Positions 7,564 through 17,275 of a stretch of DNA of 64,000 nt are shown here, piece by piece (position 1 is the stretch's first letter; each line of letters begins with the position of its first letter). The position numbers and the translations under genes were made by a program. The DNA is from CADEED01 sp963839685 (lineage in GTDB: Bacteria; Pseudomonadota; Gammaproteobacteria; Steroidobacterales; Steroidobacteraceae): assembly GCA_963839685.1 (NCBI GenBank), contig CAWIVS010000012.1, positions 124,001-188,000 of the forward strand, written 5' to 3'. The notes under the pieces were generated by a model. That model worked only from the letters and a program-made list of their open reading frames with translations. It did not search any database and was not told the origin of the DNA.

Positions 7564-9965
7564 GATGTGCCACGTAGGCGCAGCGAGTTGCTGATGACCG
7601 AGACGGACGAGAAGCTCATTGCCAGCGCGGCGATCAGCGGGGATAGGAGGAGTCCCGTAGTTGGATACAGCACTCCCGCCGCAATCGGGATGCCGAGCGC
7701 GTTGTAACCGAACGCAAACGCGAGGTTCTGCCAGATATTTCGCACGGTCGCCCGGCTCAACTGCCGCGCGCGCACGATGCCGTTGAGGTCGCCTTTGACC
7801 AGCGTCACCTGCGCGCTCTCCATGGCGATATCAGTTCCAGTTCCCATCGCAACGCCTACGTGGGCGCGCGCCAGCGCTGGCGCATCATTGATGCCATCAC
7901 CCGCCATCGCTACCTTTCGTCCTTCATTCTGTAACTTTTCCACGATGCGGGCCTTGTCGGCGGGCTGCACCTCAGCGATCACGTCGTCGATCTGGAGGCT
8001 TTTTGCGACAGCTTCGGCGGTGCCGCGCGCATCGCCCGTCAGCATGACGATGCGTAGCCCATCTTCTCGCAGCGCCTTGAGCGCCGATGGCGTCGTGTCC
8101 TTGATCGGGTCGCCGACGGCGATGGCTCCAGCGAGTTTCCCATCCACAGCGACAAACATCACGGTGCGGCCCGAGGCTCGCTGCGTGTCGACGTCGGCCC
8201 GTAGACTCTCGACGGACGCACCCACATCCTTCATGAGTGCGGTGTTGCCCAATGCCAAAGCTCGGTCTGCAGACTTTCCCGTCACGCCTTTGCCCGTGAC
8301 GGATTGAAAATCGGACACGTCGGCAGGCACAACCTTTCGTTGCGCGGCGCCATCAACAATGGCGCGCGCCAGCGGATGCTCGCTCGACTTCTCGAGCGCG
8401 GCCGCGAGCGCGAGAATTTCGACTTCGGACCACGGCGCAACAGTGATTACCTGATGCAACGAGGGCTTGCCCACCGTCAAAGTGCCGGTCTTGTCGATGA
8501 CCAGTGTATCGATCTCGCGCAGCGATTCGATCGCTTCCGCGTCGCGAAACAAGACGCCGAGCTGCGCGCCGCGGCCGCTCGCGACCATGATGGAGATCGG
8601 TGTAGCGAGCCCGAGTGCACAGGGACACGCAATGATGAGCACCGCGACGGCATTGACAAGCGCATAGGCGAGTCGGGGCTCCGGGCCCACAAACCACCAG
8701 ACCACGAAGGTCGCCACCGCGATCACGACGACCGCCGGCACGAACCACTTTGACACGACATCCGCCAGGCGCTGCAGCGGCGCACGGCTGCGCTGGGCTT
8801 GCGCCACGAGTGTCACGATCTGCGACAGCAAACTATCGGCGCCCACGCGCTGGGCGGCGACTACGACCGATCCGGTCTGGTTGAGAGTGGCGCCAACTAC
8901 TCGATCGCCGGGACCTTTGTCGACCGGCAACGGCTCACCCGTCAGCATCGACTCATCGAACGTTGAGCGCCCCTCGATGATTCGCCCATCCACCGGCACT
9001 TTCTCACCGGGTCGCACGCGCACGTGGTCGCCCACCTGGAGTGCATCGAGGGGAACGTCCTCGTCAGTACCATCGGCGCGCACACGCCGCGCGGTCTTGG
9101 GCGCAAGTCCCAAAAGCTGACGGATCGCAAGACTCGTGCGGCCTCGCGCCCCGAGTTCGAGCCATTCGCCCAACAACACCAGCGCGACGATGACCGCCGC
9201 CACCTCGAAGTAAACTCCGACCATGCCGTGCGCATCGCGCATTTCGGGCGGGAACGCTCCGGCATCGAACGTGGCAAACAGGCTGAACACGTACGAAACG
9301 AGAACGCCGAGGCCAATCAGCGTGTACATGTTGGGCGATCGATTCGTTACGCCGCGCCAGCCACGGCGGTAATAGTCAGCCGCGGCCCACAGGATGACCG
9401 GAGCGGTGAGCAGCAGCTCGGTATACCTCAGTATCGAAGCGGTGCTATCCGACAGGTGAATATTCAATAGGTGAGGAAGCATAGCGATCACGACGACCGG
9501 AATGCTCAAAGCGGCGGAGATCCAGAATTTCCGCTTGACTGCTCGTAGCTCGGTGTCGTCCTCCGCTCCGGTGGGCATGAGGGGCTCGAGCGCCATGCCG
9601 CAGATTGGGCACGAGCCCGGACCGCTCTGACGGATCTGCGGGTGCATCGGGCATGTGTAGATGACGTCCGTGGAAGCCGTGCCCGCGACCGGCAATTTGC
9701 CGGCTACCGCAAGCTTCACGTCTGCTGATCCACGATCGCCGTGCGGGGAATGTACGTGATCACTGGCCTGGGCAGCGGCACCTTTCGTATCCGCCCTGTT
9801 CATGTAGCCCACCGGATCAGCTTCGAATTTCTCGCAGCAGGCTTTCGAGCAGAAATAGAAGTCCCGACTCTCGTATCGCGCGCGATGCGGACTGTCCGAG
9901 GTGACCGTCATTCCGCAAACAGGGTCGATGTGCTGAGTTACGTCGCGCCCGCGATCGTGCTTCAT
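7560..9965 (-). CDS. copA: Copper/silver-translocating P1B-type ATPase with YHS and metal-binding N-terminus
   Basis: 801 residues. The N-terminus holds a YHS domain (DPVCGMTVTSDSPHRARY, FCSKACCEKFEADP) at ~13-55, a His-containing linker, then a Cys-rich metal-binding segment (YTCPMHPQIRQSGPGSCPIC) at ~102-125 in place of an HMA domain. The P-type core follows: actuator TGEP, ion-path CPC in ACPCALGLATP, phosphorylation motif DKTGTLT, SEHPLA nucleotide site and GDGINDAPAL hinge. The CPC motif and C-terminal helices are typical of Cu+/Ag+ exporters pumping to the periplasm. It overlaps merR by four bases and lies in a run driven by the MerR-type promoter at 10387-10418. Confidence 0.93.
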   Translation of the reverse strand: MKHDRGRDVTQHIDPVCGMTVTSDSPHRARYESRDFYFCSKACCEKFEADPVGYMNRADTKGAAAQASDHVHSPHGDRGSADVKLAVAGKLPVAGTASTDVIYTCPMHPQIRQSGPGSCPICGMALEPLMPTGAEDDTELRAVKRKFWISAALSIPVVVIAMLPHLLNIHLSDSTASILRYTELLLTAPVILWAAADYYRRGWRGVTNRSPNMYTLIGLGVLVSYVFSLFATFDAGAFPPEMRDAHGMVGVYFEVAAVIVALVLLGEWLELGARGRTSLAIRQLLGLAPKTARRVRADGTDEDVPLDALQVGDHVRVRPGEKVPVDGRIIEGRSTFDESMLTGEPLPVDKGPGDRVVGATLNQTGSVVVAAQRVGADSLLSQIVTLVAQAQRSRAPLQRLADVVSKWFVPAVVVIAVATFVVWWFVGPEPRLAYALVNAVAVLIIACPCALGLATPISIMVASGRGAQLGVLFRDAEAIESLREIDTLVIDKTGTLTVGKPSLHQVITVAPWSEVEILALAAALEKSSEHPLARAIVDGAAQRKVVPADVSDFQSVTGKGVTGKSADRALALGNTALMKDVGASVESLRADVDTQRASGRTVMFVAVDGKLAGAIAVGDPIKDTTPSALKALREDGLRIVMLTGDARGTAEAVAKSLQIDDVIAEVQPADKARIVEKLQNEGRKVAMAGDGINDAPALARAHVGVAMGTGTDIAMESAQVTLVKGDLNGIVRARQLSRATVRNIWQNLAFAFGYNALGIPIAAGVLYPTTGLLLSPLIAALAMSFSSVSVISNSLRLRGTS

Positions 9966-10365
9966 TCGATTCTTTCCTCACTCAGGGCTTTGAGAATGGG
10001 GCAGTCCCGCGCCTGCCCGTGACCGGGACAGGCTCGCACCAGCTCGCCAAGTCCCATTCGAATGCGCTGCAGCGCGAGAATCTTCTGTTCGACATCCGCG
10101 AGCTTCTTCTCGGCCGCGCGTTTCACTCTTGCAACGTCCCGTTGCCTAGACAAGCCCAGCAACTCACGAACGTCTTTCAGAGTGAATCCCAGTTCTTGCG
10201 CGTGACGAATGAGCGCAGCCGGGACAGCTGCAGGTCGCCATAGCGGCGATATCCGGAAGGCAGCCGCGCCTGCGGGGCGAGCAGACCGCTTTTCTCGTAG
10301 TACCGCACAGTGTCTATGCTCACACCAGCACGTTCGGCAAGTACGCCGATTCCAACTAAATTCAT
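9962..10365 (-). CDS. MerR-family heavy-metal-responsive regulator (frameshifted)
   Basis: About 133 residues when joined. The N-terminal winged helix (MNLVGIGVLAERAGVSIDTV, RYYEKSGLL, GYRRY) is followed by a frame change near 10200. The continuation QELGFTLKDVRELLGLSRQR runs into a dimerisation helix and ends with ACPGHGQARDCPIL. The two Cys resemble the metal-binding loop of CueR/ZntR/CadR-type sensors; their spacing of eight is one more than in CueR. It overlaps copA by four bases and its own promoter has a 20-bp spacer, so autoregulated metal induction is likely. The single frame change may be a sequencing error. Confidence 0.82.
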
Positions 10366-10386
10366 GACTTGCTCCATCAGATGCAC

Positions 10387-10418
10387 ATCATAAAGTCTGG
10401 ACCACACACCAGAGTCAA
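10387..10418 (-). promoter_or_regulatory. MerR-type promoter/operator upstream of merR-copA
   Basis: On the minus strand a -35 box TTGACT (10413-10418) and a -10 box TATGAT (10387-10392) are separated by 20 bp. This over-long spacer is the hallmark of promoters that MerR-family activators untwist. The spacer contains a dyad (CTCTGG ... CCAGAC). It lies 21 bp upstream of the merR ATG. Confidence 0.75.
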
Positions 10419-10522
10419 GCCGGTTCGGAATAGTACGTGCGCAGTGTGGGATGTAACGGATACCGCGCGCGCAACAGCCGCGAGAGAGTGAACCATCTCT
10501 TTAAGAAATTGGAGATCGCGTC

Positions 10523-10774
10523 ATGGAAAACAGCACGCCCACCCGTCGGAGCGCAAACGCGATGTCTCGCTCGGCGATCTGGGGGCTCGGTGCCGCGGCG
10601 CTCGCCTATCTCGTCATCGAACATCGCCCGCACTTATTTGGGTGGCTGCCGTATCTCATCATCTTGGCGTGCCCACTCATGCATCTGTTCATGCACCGAG
10701 GGCATCACCATGGAGGCAACTCTCCAGATGAAACACACAAGGCCAGGGACGCCAGAACGGATTCGACAGTGTAA
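10523..10774 (+). CDS. Small DUF2933-like membrane protein
   Basis: 83 residues with two membrane segments (about 18-32 and 40-57), the second running into CPLMHLFMHRGHHHGG, a His/Met-rich patch that could bind copper or silver. Proteins of this shape (DUF2933) are commonly found beside copper-resistance genes. It diverges from merR-copA and has a GGAG site 10 bp before its ATG. The next gene follows 60 bp on. Confidence 0.75.
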   Translation: MENSTPTRRSANAMSRSAIWGLGAAALAYLVIEHRPHLFGWLPYLIILACPLMHLFMHRGHHHGGNSPDETHKARDARTDSTV

Positions 10775-10834
10775 GTCGTTCCGCTGATCTTTCAGCGGCT
10801 GCATGTAGATGGAATGTCTTCAACTGGAGGTTGT

Positions 10835-11170
10835 ATGCGTATGTTAGGAGTCCCCACGGGGATCAAGAAAGGTCTGGTGCTGCGCATGATCGCCGCTGCG
10901 ATGTTAGGCACTGCAGTCTACGCGGCAGACGTGCCAGCCGAAGATCCGGCTACTCTTGCGGCAACGTACGAGAAGCAGGCAGCCGATCTGCGCGCGAGCG
11001 CCGAAAAGCACGAGAACATGGCCAGGATGCACAAGGGCGGCGCCGGTTCGTCAAAGGTGAATCACGAAAGCATCGTGCGTCACTGCGACAAGATCGCAGA
11101 GAACCTACGGGCTGCGGCGCAGGAGAGTGATGCGCTGGCGAAGGATTTACGTACCGGCGCTAACAAGTAG
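10835..11170 (+). CDS. Periplasmic helical protein of unknown function
   Basis: 111 residues from the ATG at 10835 (MRMLGVPTG), chosen because GGAGG lies 5-9 bp upstream. An earlier in-frame ATG at 10814 lacks a site. A signal peptide ending near VYAADVPA is followed by a charged helical region with ATYEKQAADLRASAEKHENM and a C-terminal helix ESDALAKDLRT. There is one Met/His-bearing stretch (HENMARMHKGG). I do not recognise the family. It is downstream of the DUF2933 gene within the metal island. Confidence 0.68.
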   Translation: MRMLGVPTGIKKGLVLRMIAAAMLGTAVYAADVPAEDPATLAATYEKQAADLRASAEKHENMARMHKGGAGSSKVNHESIVRHCDKIAENLRAAAQESDALAKDLRTGANK

Positions 11171-11240
11171 TTCACATCGGCGCGACTGGCGCTGAAGTGA
11201 CAGGCCCGTCATCACAGATCGCTGTGGGACGGGCGTGCGC

Positions 11241-11420
11241 CGTGCGACCAGCATTTGGCAGAACCTGGGCATTGCGTTCGGCTAAAGAGTATTGGGAATT
11301 CCCATCGCTGCGGTCGTGTTGTATCCCGCCACGGGCCTGCTGCTGTCGCCGCTGCTCGCCGCCCTAGCGATGAGATTTTCATCCGTCTCGGCGATCACCA
11401 ACGTCCTGCGGCTGAGCGCG
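11241..11420 (+). pseudogene. C-terminal remnant of a second copA-type ATPase
   Basis: About 60 codons read RATSIWQNLGIAFG, a TAA stop, then VLGIPIAAVVLYPATGLLLS and ALAMRFSSVSAITNVLRLSA. This matches the last 60 residues of the copA product in this window closely, but on the plus strand and with an internal stop. No upstream ATPase sequence is present. It is the tail of a lost P1B-ATPase gene, left by deletion or recombination. Confidence 0.8.
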
Positions 11421-11421
11421 A

Positions 11422-12474
11422 TTACTCCTTCTTCCGACTCGACCAGTGAATGTGCGCGATGCGCCAAGTATCCTGATCGCGCTTCAGCACCATGGTTTCG
11501 GTGGTGATCATATTCATCGGCTTCGATCCCCGTGTCGTAAGCTCGGACTCCGTCGCAACCCAGGCGAAGTCGCCTGTCGCGCCGCCAGTGCGTGAAAGCA
11601 CGCGAATTTGCGCGGACTTCAAGAAGGTCGCGTCGGCTTGCAGGTGGTGAGATGCATACTCTGCACGCGACTCTTCCACTTCGCCGCTTTCGAAAATCAG
11701 CACCGACGGATTCAGCACCGCGGCCGCGCCAGCGGTATCGCCTTTAGCGAGAAGATCCTGAAAGCGATCAACGGCCGAGGCCGCCGCTGCGGCAGTGGCC
11801 GGAAGTTTATTTGCTCGTGGCTCATGTTCGTGTTCGGTTGTGCCCGGCGCATGCTCATGCGCCGGTGGCTTGCCAGGAGGTTCGTCGGCCTCTGAAACTT
11901 CGCCGTGTTCGTGTGCCTCGGTTTGCTCATGATTTTCGCCGCTCATCTCCTCATGGTGATGGCCACCTTCGCCCGCCGCGACCATCTCTTGATACGCGGC
12001 CGGTGTGAGTTCATGAAGCTTCTGCAGAAACGCCACCATCGACCAGATGCGCTCGTCGTCGTGCGTCAGTCCCCACGCCGGCATGCCGGTCATCTTCAAT
12101 CCGTGTTTGACGATCCAGAACTGCTGCGCAGGCGTGCGGTGCGCGCCGAGGGCGGCGAGACTCGGCGGCTTTGGATACAGGCCGACGCGCATCTCGGTGT
12201 CCTTCATCCCGGGTGCCAAGTGGCAGCCCGCGCACATTTCGGCATATTCACCGGCGCCACTCGTAACGAGCCTCGCATCATCAAGGTTGGCGGGGACTCT
12301 TACATCATCCGCCTGTCTCACGATGAAGCGCTCCCGCGCAGCTTCGATGAGCCGAATCGTGATCCCCCAATGCGGAACGTCGGCTGCAAAGTTGAAGATT
12401 CCAGAGTACACGCCGATCCCCGTGAGTAGCACGACGGCAACGACAACCAGGAGCGCGATTTTTACAATTTTCAT
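11422..12474 (-). CDS. Membrane-anchored cytochrome c fused to His-rich linker and SnoaL-like domain
   Basis: 350 residues. An N-terminal anchor (~5-27) is followed by a class I cytochrome c domain with heme motif CAGCH at ~81 and a candidate axial Met in KMTGMPAWG. Residues ~167-225 form a His/Glu-rich linker (GGHHHEEMSG, HEHAPGTTEHEHE) likely to bind Cu or Ag. The C-terminal ~120 residues resemble a DUF4440/SnoaL-type NTF2 fold and end HIHWSSRKKE. It lies 188 bp downstream of cusA on the same strand. A periplasmic redox or metal-buffering function is inferred. The combination of three modules is unusual. The frame is intact. Confidence 0.8.
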   Translation of the reverse strand: MKIVKIALLVVVAVVLLTGIGVYSGIFNFAADVPHWGITIRLIEAARERFIVRQADDVRVPANLDDARLVTSGAGEYAEMCAGCHLAPGMKDTEMRVGLYPKPPSLAALGAHRTPAQQFWIVKHGLKMTGMPAWGLTHDDERIWSMVAFLQKLHELTPAAYQEMVAAGEGGHHHEEMSGENHEQTEAHEHGEVSEADEPPGKPPAHEHAPGTTEHEHEPRANKLPATAAAAASAVDRFQDLLAKGDTAGAAAVLNPSVLIFESGEVEESRAEYASHHLQADATFLKSAQIRVLSRTGGATGDFAWVATESELTTRGSKPMNMITTETMVLKRDQDTWRIAHIHWSSRKKE

Positions 12475-12662
12475 ACGTCACCTTTTCTGGATCATGAGTA
12501 GACGCCGCTCGCGAGAGCATCGCGCACCTTGACTAACGTAGCTCCGGCGGCCAACGCCGTGTTCCGTACGACATCAGTCTTGGAACCAACAACGAATCTC
12601 CCTTGTTGCTGGTGCTGCGCGCGGAGGCATGACTCCGCTTGTTGTCGAAACGTGCGTATTCG

Positions 12663-15600
12663 CTACGTGGATGCATGTGCTTCGCCGGCTGCGATTTGGC
12701 GCCGCCGCAGAAGAGCGTACACCGCAGGTACGACGAACAACGAGAGCAATGGCGCTGTGATCATTCCGCCTATCATCGGCGCCGCGATACGCTGCATCAC
12801 CTCTGAGCCTGTCCCGTGACTCCACATGATCGGGAGCAGGCCGGCAACAATCACACATACGGTCATAGCCTTCGGCCGAACGCGCAGCACCGCACCCTCG
12901 CGAATCGCCTCATACAAGGTCACCATCGATACCGGCTGACCATCGGCCAGCCTTTCCTCCCAGGCATGCTTGAGATAGATCAACATCACGACACCGAACT
13001 CTGCTGCAACGCCCGCGAGTGCGATGAATCCAACCGCCGTCGCAATCGAGAAATCATGGCCAAGAAGATAGATGAACCAAAAACCGCCTATGAGAGATAG
13101 CGGCATTGTCGCCATGATGAGCAGTGCTTCGTCGAAACGGCGGAAGATGAGATACAGCAGCACGAAGATCACTAGCAGCGTGAATGGCACGACCAGACGC
13201 AGTTTCGCGCTGGCCCGCTCGAGATATTCGAACTGCCCGGACCAGCCAATCGAGTAGCCCGCTGGTAGCTGGACCTCGCGCGCGACCTTTTCGCGCATCT
13301 CATCGACAGCGGAGCGCAGATCCCGACCACGCAGGTCGACGTACACCCACCCGGAGAGCCGGGCATTCTCGCTGCTCAACATCGGCGGACCATCGGTGAT
13401 GCTGAGCTTTGCGACGGTGCCCAGCGTGATCTGCGCGCCGCTCTCGGTGACGATGGGCAACTGCCGCAGGTCCGTCAACGAATCACGCAACTCGCGCGGA
13501 TAGCGCACGCTGATCGGAAAGCGCTGCAACCCTTCGACAGTTTCGGCCACGGTCTCACCGCCGATTGCGGCGCTGATCACGCTCTGGACGTCCGCGATGT
13601 TGAGCCCGTAGCGAGAGGCCGCTTCGCGATCGATCTCGATTTCGATATATCGCCCACCCGTGAGCCGCTCCGCCAATGCCGAGCTGACACCGGGCACATC
13701 GCGCACGGCGTGCTCGACGGCTCGTGCGATCTTGTCGATGACAATGGGGTCGGTGCCCGCCACCTTCACGCCAACCGGGCTCTTGATGCCCGTGGCCAGC
13801 ATGTCGATGCGGTTGCGAATCGGCGGGACCCAGATGTTGGCGAGACCCGGAAGCTGCACTCGCGCATCGAGTTCCTCGACCAACTTTTCCGGCGTCATTC
13901 CCTTGCGCCACTGGTCGCGTGGCTTGAAGCGAATGGTCGTTTCAGCCATTTCGAGCGGCGCCGGATCGGTGGCGGTTTCAGCGCGCCCCATCTTGCCGAA
14001 CACGGTATCCACCTCGGGCACGGTCTTGATCATCCGGTCCGTCTGCTGCAGGACTTGCGATGCCTTGCCAGCCGAGAGTCCCGGCAGCGCGGACGGCATG
14101 TACAGGAGATCGCCTTCATCGAGCGGCGGCATGAACTCACCGCCCAATCGCAGCATCGGGAATTGCGGTCAGCGCGAGCAAGGCAACGCTGATCGCGATG
14201 GTCGCGCGCGGGTACTCGAGCACCCAATCGAGCATCGGATGATAGATGCGCACCAGGAAGCGATTGATGGGGTTGCGTTCTTCCGGCGGAATCTTTCCGC
14301 GCACGAAGTAGCCCATGAGCACCGGTACGAGCGTCACCGCGAGACCGGCGGCCGCGGCCATCGCGTAGGTCTTGGTGTACGCCAGCGGGGCGAATAGTCG
14401 ACCTTCCTGCGCCTCGAGCGTGAAGATGGGAATGAACGACAGCGTGATGATGAGCAGGCTGAAGAACAGCGCAGGTCCCACCTGCACGCTGGCTTCGGCG
14501 ACGAGTGTCCAGCGTTCGGCCGCATTCGGCTCGCGGCCCTCGTGCTGCGCACTCCAATGCTCCAGGTGCTTGTGCAGGTTCTCGATCATGACGATGGCAG
14601 CGTCAACCATCGCGCCGATCGCGATCGCGATACCGCCCAGCGACATGATGTTGGCGTTCACTCCCTGGTAACCCATGACGATGAACGCCATGAGAATGCC
14701 GAGCGGCAGCGAAACGATGGCCACCAATGCCGAGCGCAGGTGAAACAGAAAGGCGAAGCAAACCACCGCGACGACGATGAACTCTTCGACGAGCTTGCCG
14801 GTGAGATTCTTACCGATCGCTTGATCAGCGCCGAGCGGTCATAGGTCTCCACGATCTCGACGCCAGGTGGCAGTCCTCCCTTGAGCTGCTCGATCTTTTT
14901 CTTGACCGCTTCGATGGTCGCGAGAGCGTTCTTGCCCCAACGCATGACGATGATGCCGCCGGTGACTTCGCCTTCGCCGTCGAGCTCCGCGATACCGCGG
15001 CGCAGCTCCGGACCCATCTGCAGGTGCGCTACATCGCCGAGGCGCACCGGAACTCCAGTCGCACTGGCACGCAGCGGAATGACGCGAAAGTCGTCCAGGG
15101 TCTTGAGGTATCCGGTGGCACGAACCATGTACTCGGCTTCGCCGAGCTCGAGACCGATCCACCTGTTTCCTGGTTCGCCGCGCGGATGGCTTCAGTACGG
15201 TGCGCAGCGTGATGCCATAGGCTCGCAGCCGATTCGGATCGAGCACGACTTGGTACTGACGCACGGCGCCGCCCACGGTGGCGACCTCGGCCACGTCGGG
15301 GACGGACTTGAGCTCGTACTTGAGGAACCAATCCTGCAGCGCCCGCAACTGCGAAATGTCATGTTTGCCCGTGCGATCGATGAGCGCGTATTCATAGATC
15401 CAGCCAACGCCGGTGGCATCGGGCCCGAGCGCCGGCTGTACTCCCGCAGGCAGGCGGCTCTGAACCTGGTTCAAGTATTCGAGCACGCGGGAGCGCGCCC
15501 AATACAGATCAGTGCCGTCTTCAAAGAGCACGTAAACGAATGAATCGCCAAAAAACGAATAACCACGCACGGTTTTCGCGCCAGGCACCGAGAGCATGGT

Positions 15601-15813
15601 CGTCGTCAGTGGATAGGTGACCTGGTTCTCGACGATGCGCGGGGCCTGGCCGGGATACGGTGTGCGAATGATCACCTGCACATCGGACAGATCCGGAAGC
15701 GCATCGAGGGGCGCGCGCGCCACGGACAACACGCCCCAGGCGGCGACCATCAGAGTCGCGAGCAACACCAGGAAGCGGTTCGTAAGCGACCAGCGGATGA
15801 GGCCCGCAATCAC
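12663..15813 (-). CDS. cusA: CusA/CzcA-type heavy-metal RND efflux pump (frameshifted)
   Basis: About 1,050 residues when joined, normal for an HME-RND transporter. Start is a GTG ending at 15813 (IAGLIRWSLTNRFLVLLATL) with GGAGA upstream, overlapping the reconstructed cusB stop by four bases. Landmarks are PYPGQAPRIVENQVTYPL, VGWIYEYALIDRTG, the membrane motif GAMVDAAIVMIENLHK with its proton-relay Asp, LGGEFMPPLDEGDLLYMP, AETTIRFKPRDQWRKG and the C-terminal membrane half. Frame changes occur near 15195, 15145, 14825 and 14150. All segments stay well conserved, so sequencing indels are more likely than decay. It would form a tripartite pump with the neighbouring CusB and CusC. Confidence 0.87.
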
Positions 15814-17275
15814 CGCATCTCTCCTGCCGAGCCGTGTTTGCCGATGCTCTCGATGCGGTATGTCCGCTGCCCGCATCGATGAATGTGAAATGCACTTCGT
15901 CACCGACCGCAATATCTGCCGGCATGCCGCCAGCGGGTGGCGCAAACGACATCGTCATCGCGCCCCACTGAAGTGACGGCACGGCTTCGTGTGCAATCGT
16001 CACGGCAGTCGGTGTGATGGCAATGATCTTGCCCATCGTTTGGTGTGTCGGCGCGTCCGTTGCGGGGACGGCGTCGCTCGACAGGCGCGAAACAGCTGAC
16101 TTGAGTGAGGCCTCCGAATCGAAGAGGAACTGGCCCGAAAGCACGACGGATTGACCTTCGCTCAGCCCCGAGAGGATCACGGTCTTGCCGCCTGATTCCG
16201 CCCCGAGCTTCACATCGACGGCATCAAATCCCCCGCCATCGCGCGCCACGATGACCACGGAGCGTTCGCCCGTGACGATTACTGCTTCGCTGGGCACGAA
16301 GAGTTGCGGTTCCGTCACCCGCGCTGCGAAACCGAGCGACACAAACATGCCGGGGACCAGGCGCGAACCCGGATTGTCGATTTCCACTCGCACCGGCAAC
16401 GTGCGGGTGGCGGAGTCAACGTCGGGCAGGATCGCCACCACCCGGCCGTCGAACTGTTCGCCAGCCCAGGCAGTTGCGCGCACGGTGACTTTCGCGCCGG
16501 GCGCAACAGCGCTCACTTGTGTTTCTGGTATTTGCGCGATGGCCCAGACATTGCGCAGCGAATTGATGCGAAATAAAGATGCACCGGCGGCGAAAGACGC
16601 GCCATCGCGGATGCCCAGTTCCGCGACCACTCCATCCGCCGGCGAATAGATAGTCGTCGACGCGGTGGTCTTGCGTTCCTTTTCCAGCCTGCGAATCGCA
16701 CTCTCCGGCACGCCCAGCACGACGAGCCGCTGTCGCGCCGCCGCACGAATCTCTGCGCCGCGCGAGGAAGTCGCGTCGAGCAGCGAGAGGTATTCTTCCT
16801 GGGCGGCCAGCCAGGCGGGCGCCACCACGTCGACCAGCGGCTGACCGCGGCGAACCGGCGCCAGTGTCGTCTTCACGTGCAGGCGCGAAACATATCCGTC
16901 GACGCGCGCCTGAACGAGTTCGAGCAGTTCCTCATCGAACGCGACCGTTCCGACTGCGGAGAGTTGATTCTCAAGCGCAGAGTGTTCGACCTTACCGAGA
17001 CGCACGCCAAAATTCTGCGCGGCGTTTGCACTCACCTTCGCCTGCGCATCGCCGTTCGCTTCGTCCGCGTATACCGGGACCAGTTCCATATCCATGTAGG
17101 GCGACTTACCCGGCTTGTCGAACTTGACATCTGGTTTCATGGGATCGTGCCAATAGAGAACCTTGCGTTCACTACTTGCGGCCACAGGTTCCTTTTCCAG
17201 CCATCTTGTCAGCCCGTAGCCGAGGGCACCGCCAAGGACCAGCACACCGACGAATGCAGGAATGAGTCGGTTCAT
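15810..17275 (-). CDS. cusB: CusB-like periplasmic adaptor with fused CusF-like domain
   Basis: About 488 residues after correcting one frame change near 15880; uncorrected, the frame runs on to 15521. An N-terminal anchor is followed by a metal-binding module (YWHDPMKPD, SPYMDMELVPVY). The hairpin, lipoyl and barrel domains of a membrane-fusion protein follow. The last ~90 residues are CusF-like: MGKIIAITPTAVTIAHEAVP, LQWGAMTMSF, with the His, Trp and two Met that bind Cu(I)/Ag(I) in CusF. A corrected stop TGA at 15810-15812 overlaps the cusA GTG. It overlaps cusC by four bases. Fusion of the chaperone to the adaptor would deliver metal directly to the pump. Confidence 0.86.

Noticed and set aside
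11204..11234. Hairpin GCCCGTC ... GACGGGC after the gene ending at 11170
   Set aside because: The stem is good but no T-run follows, so I did not list it as a terminator; it may be part of the copA-remnant scar.
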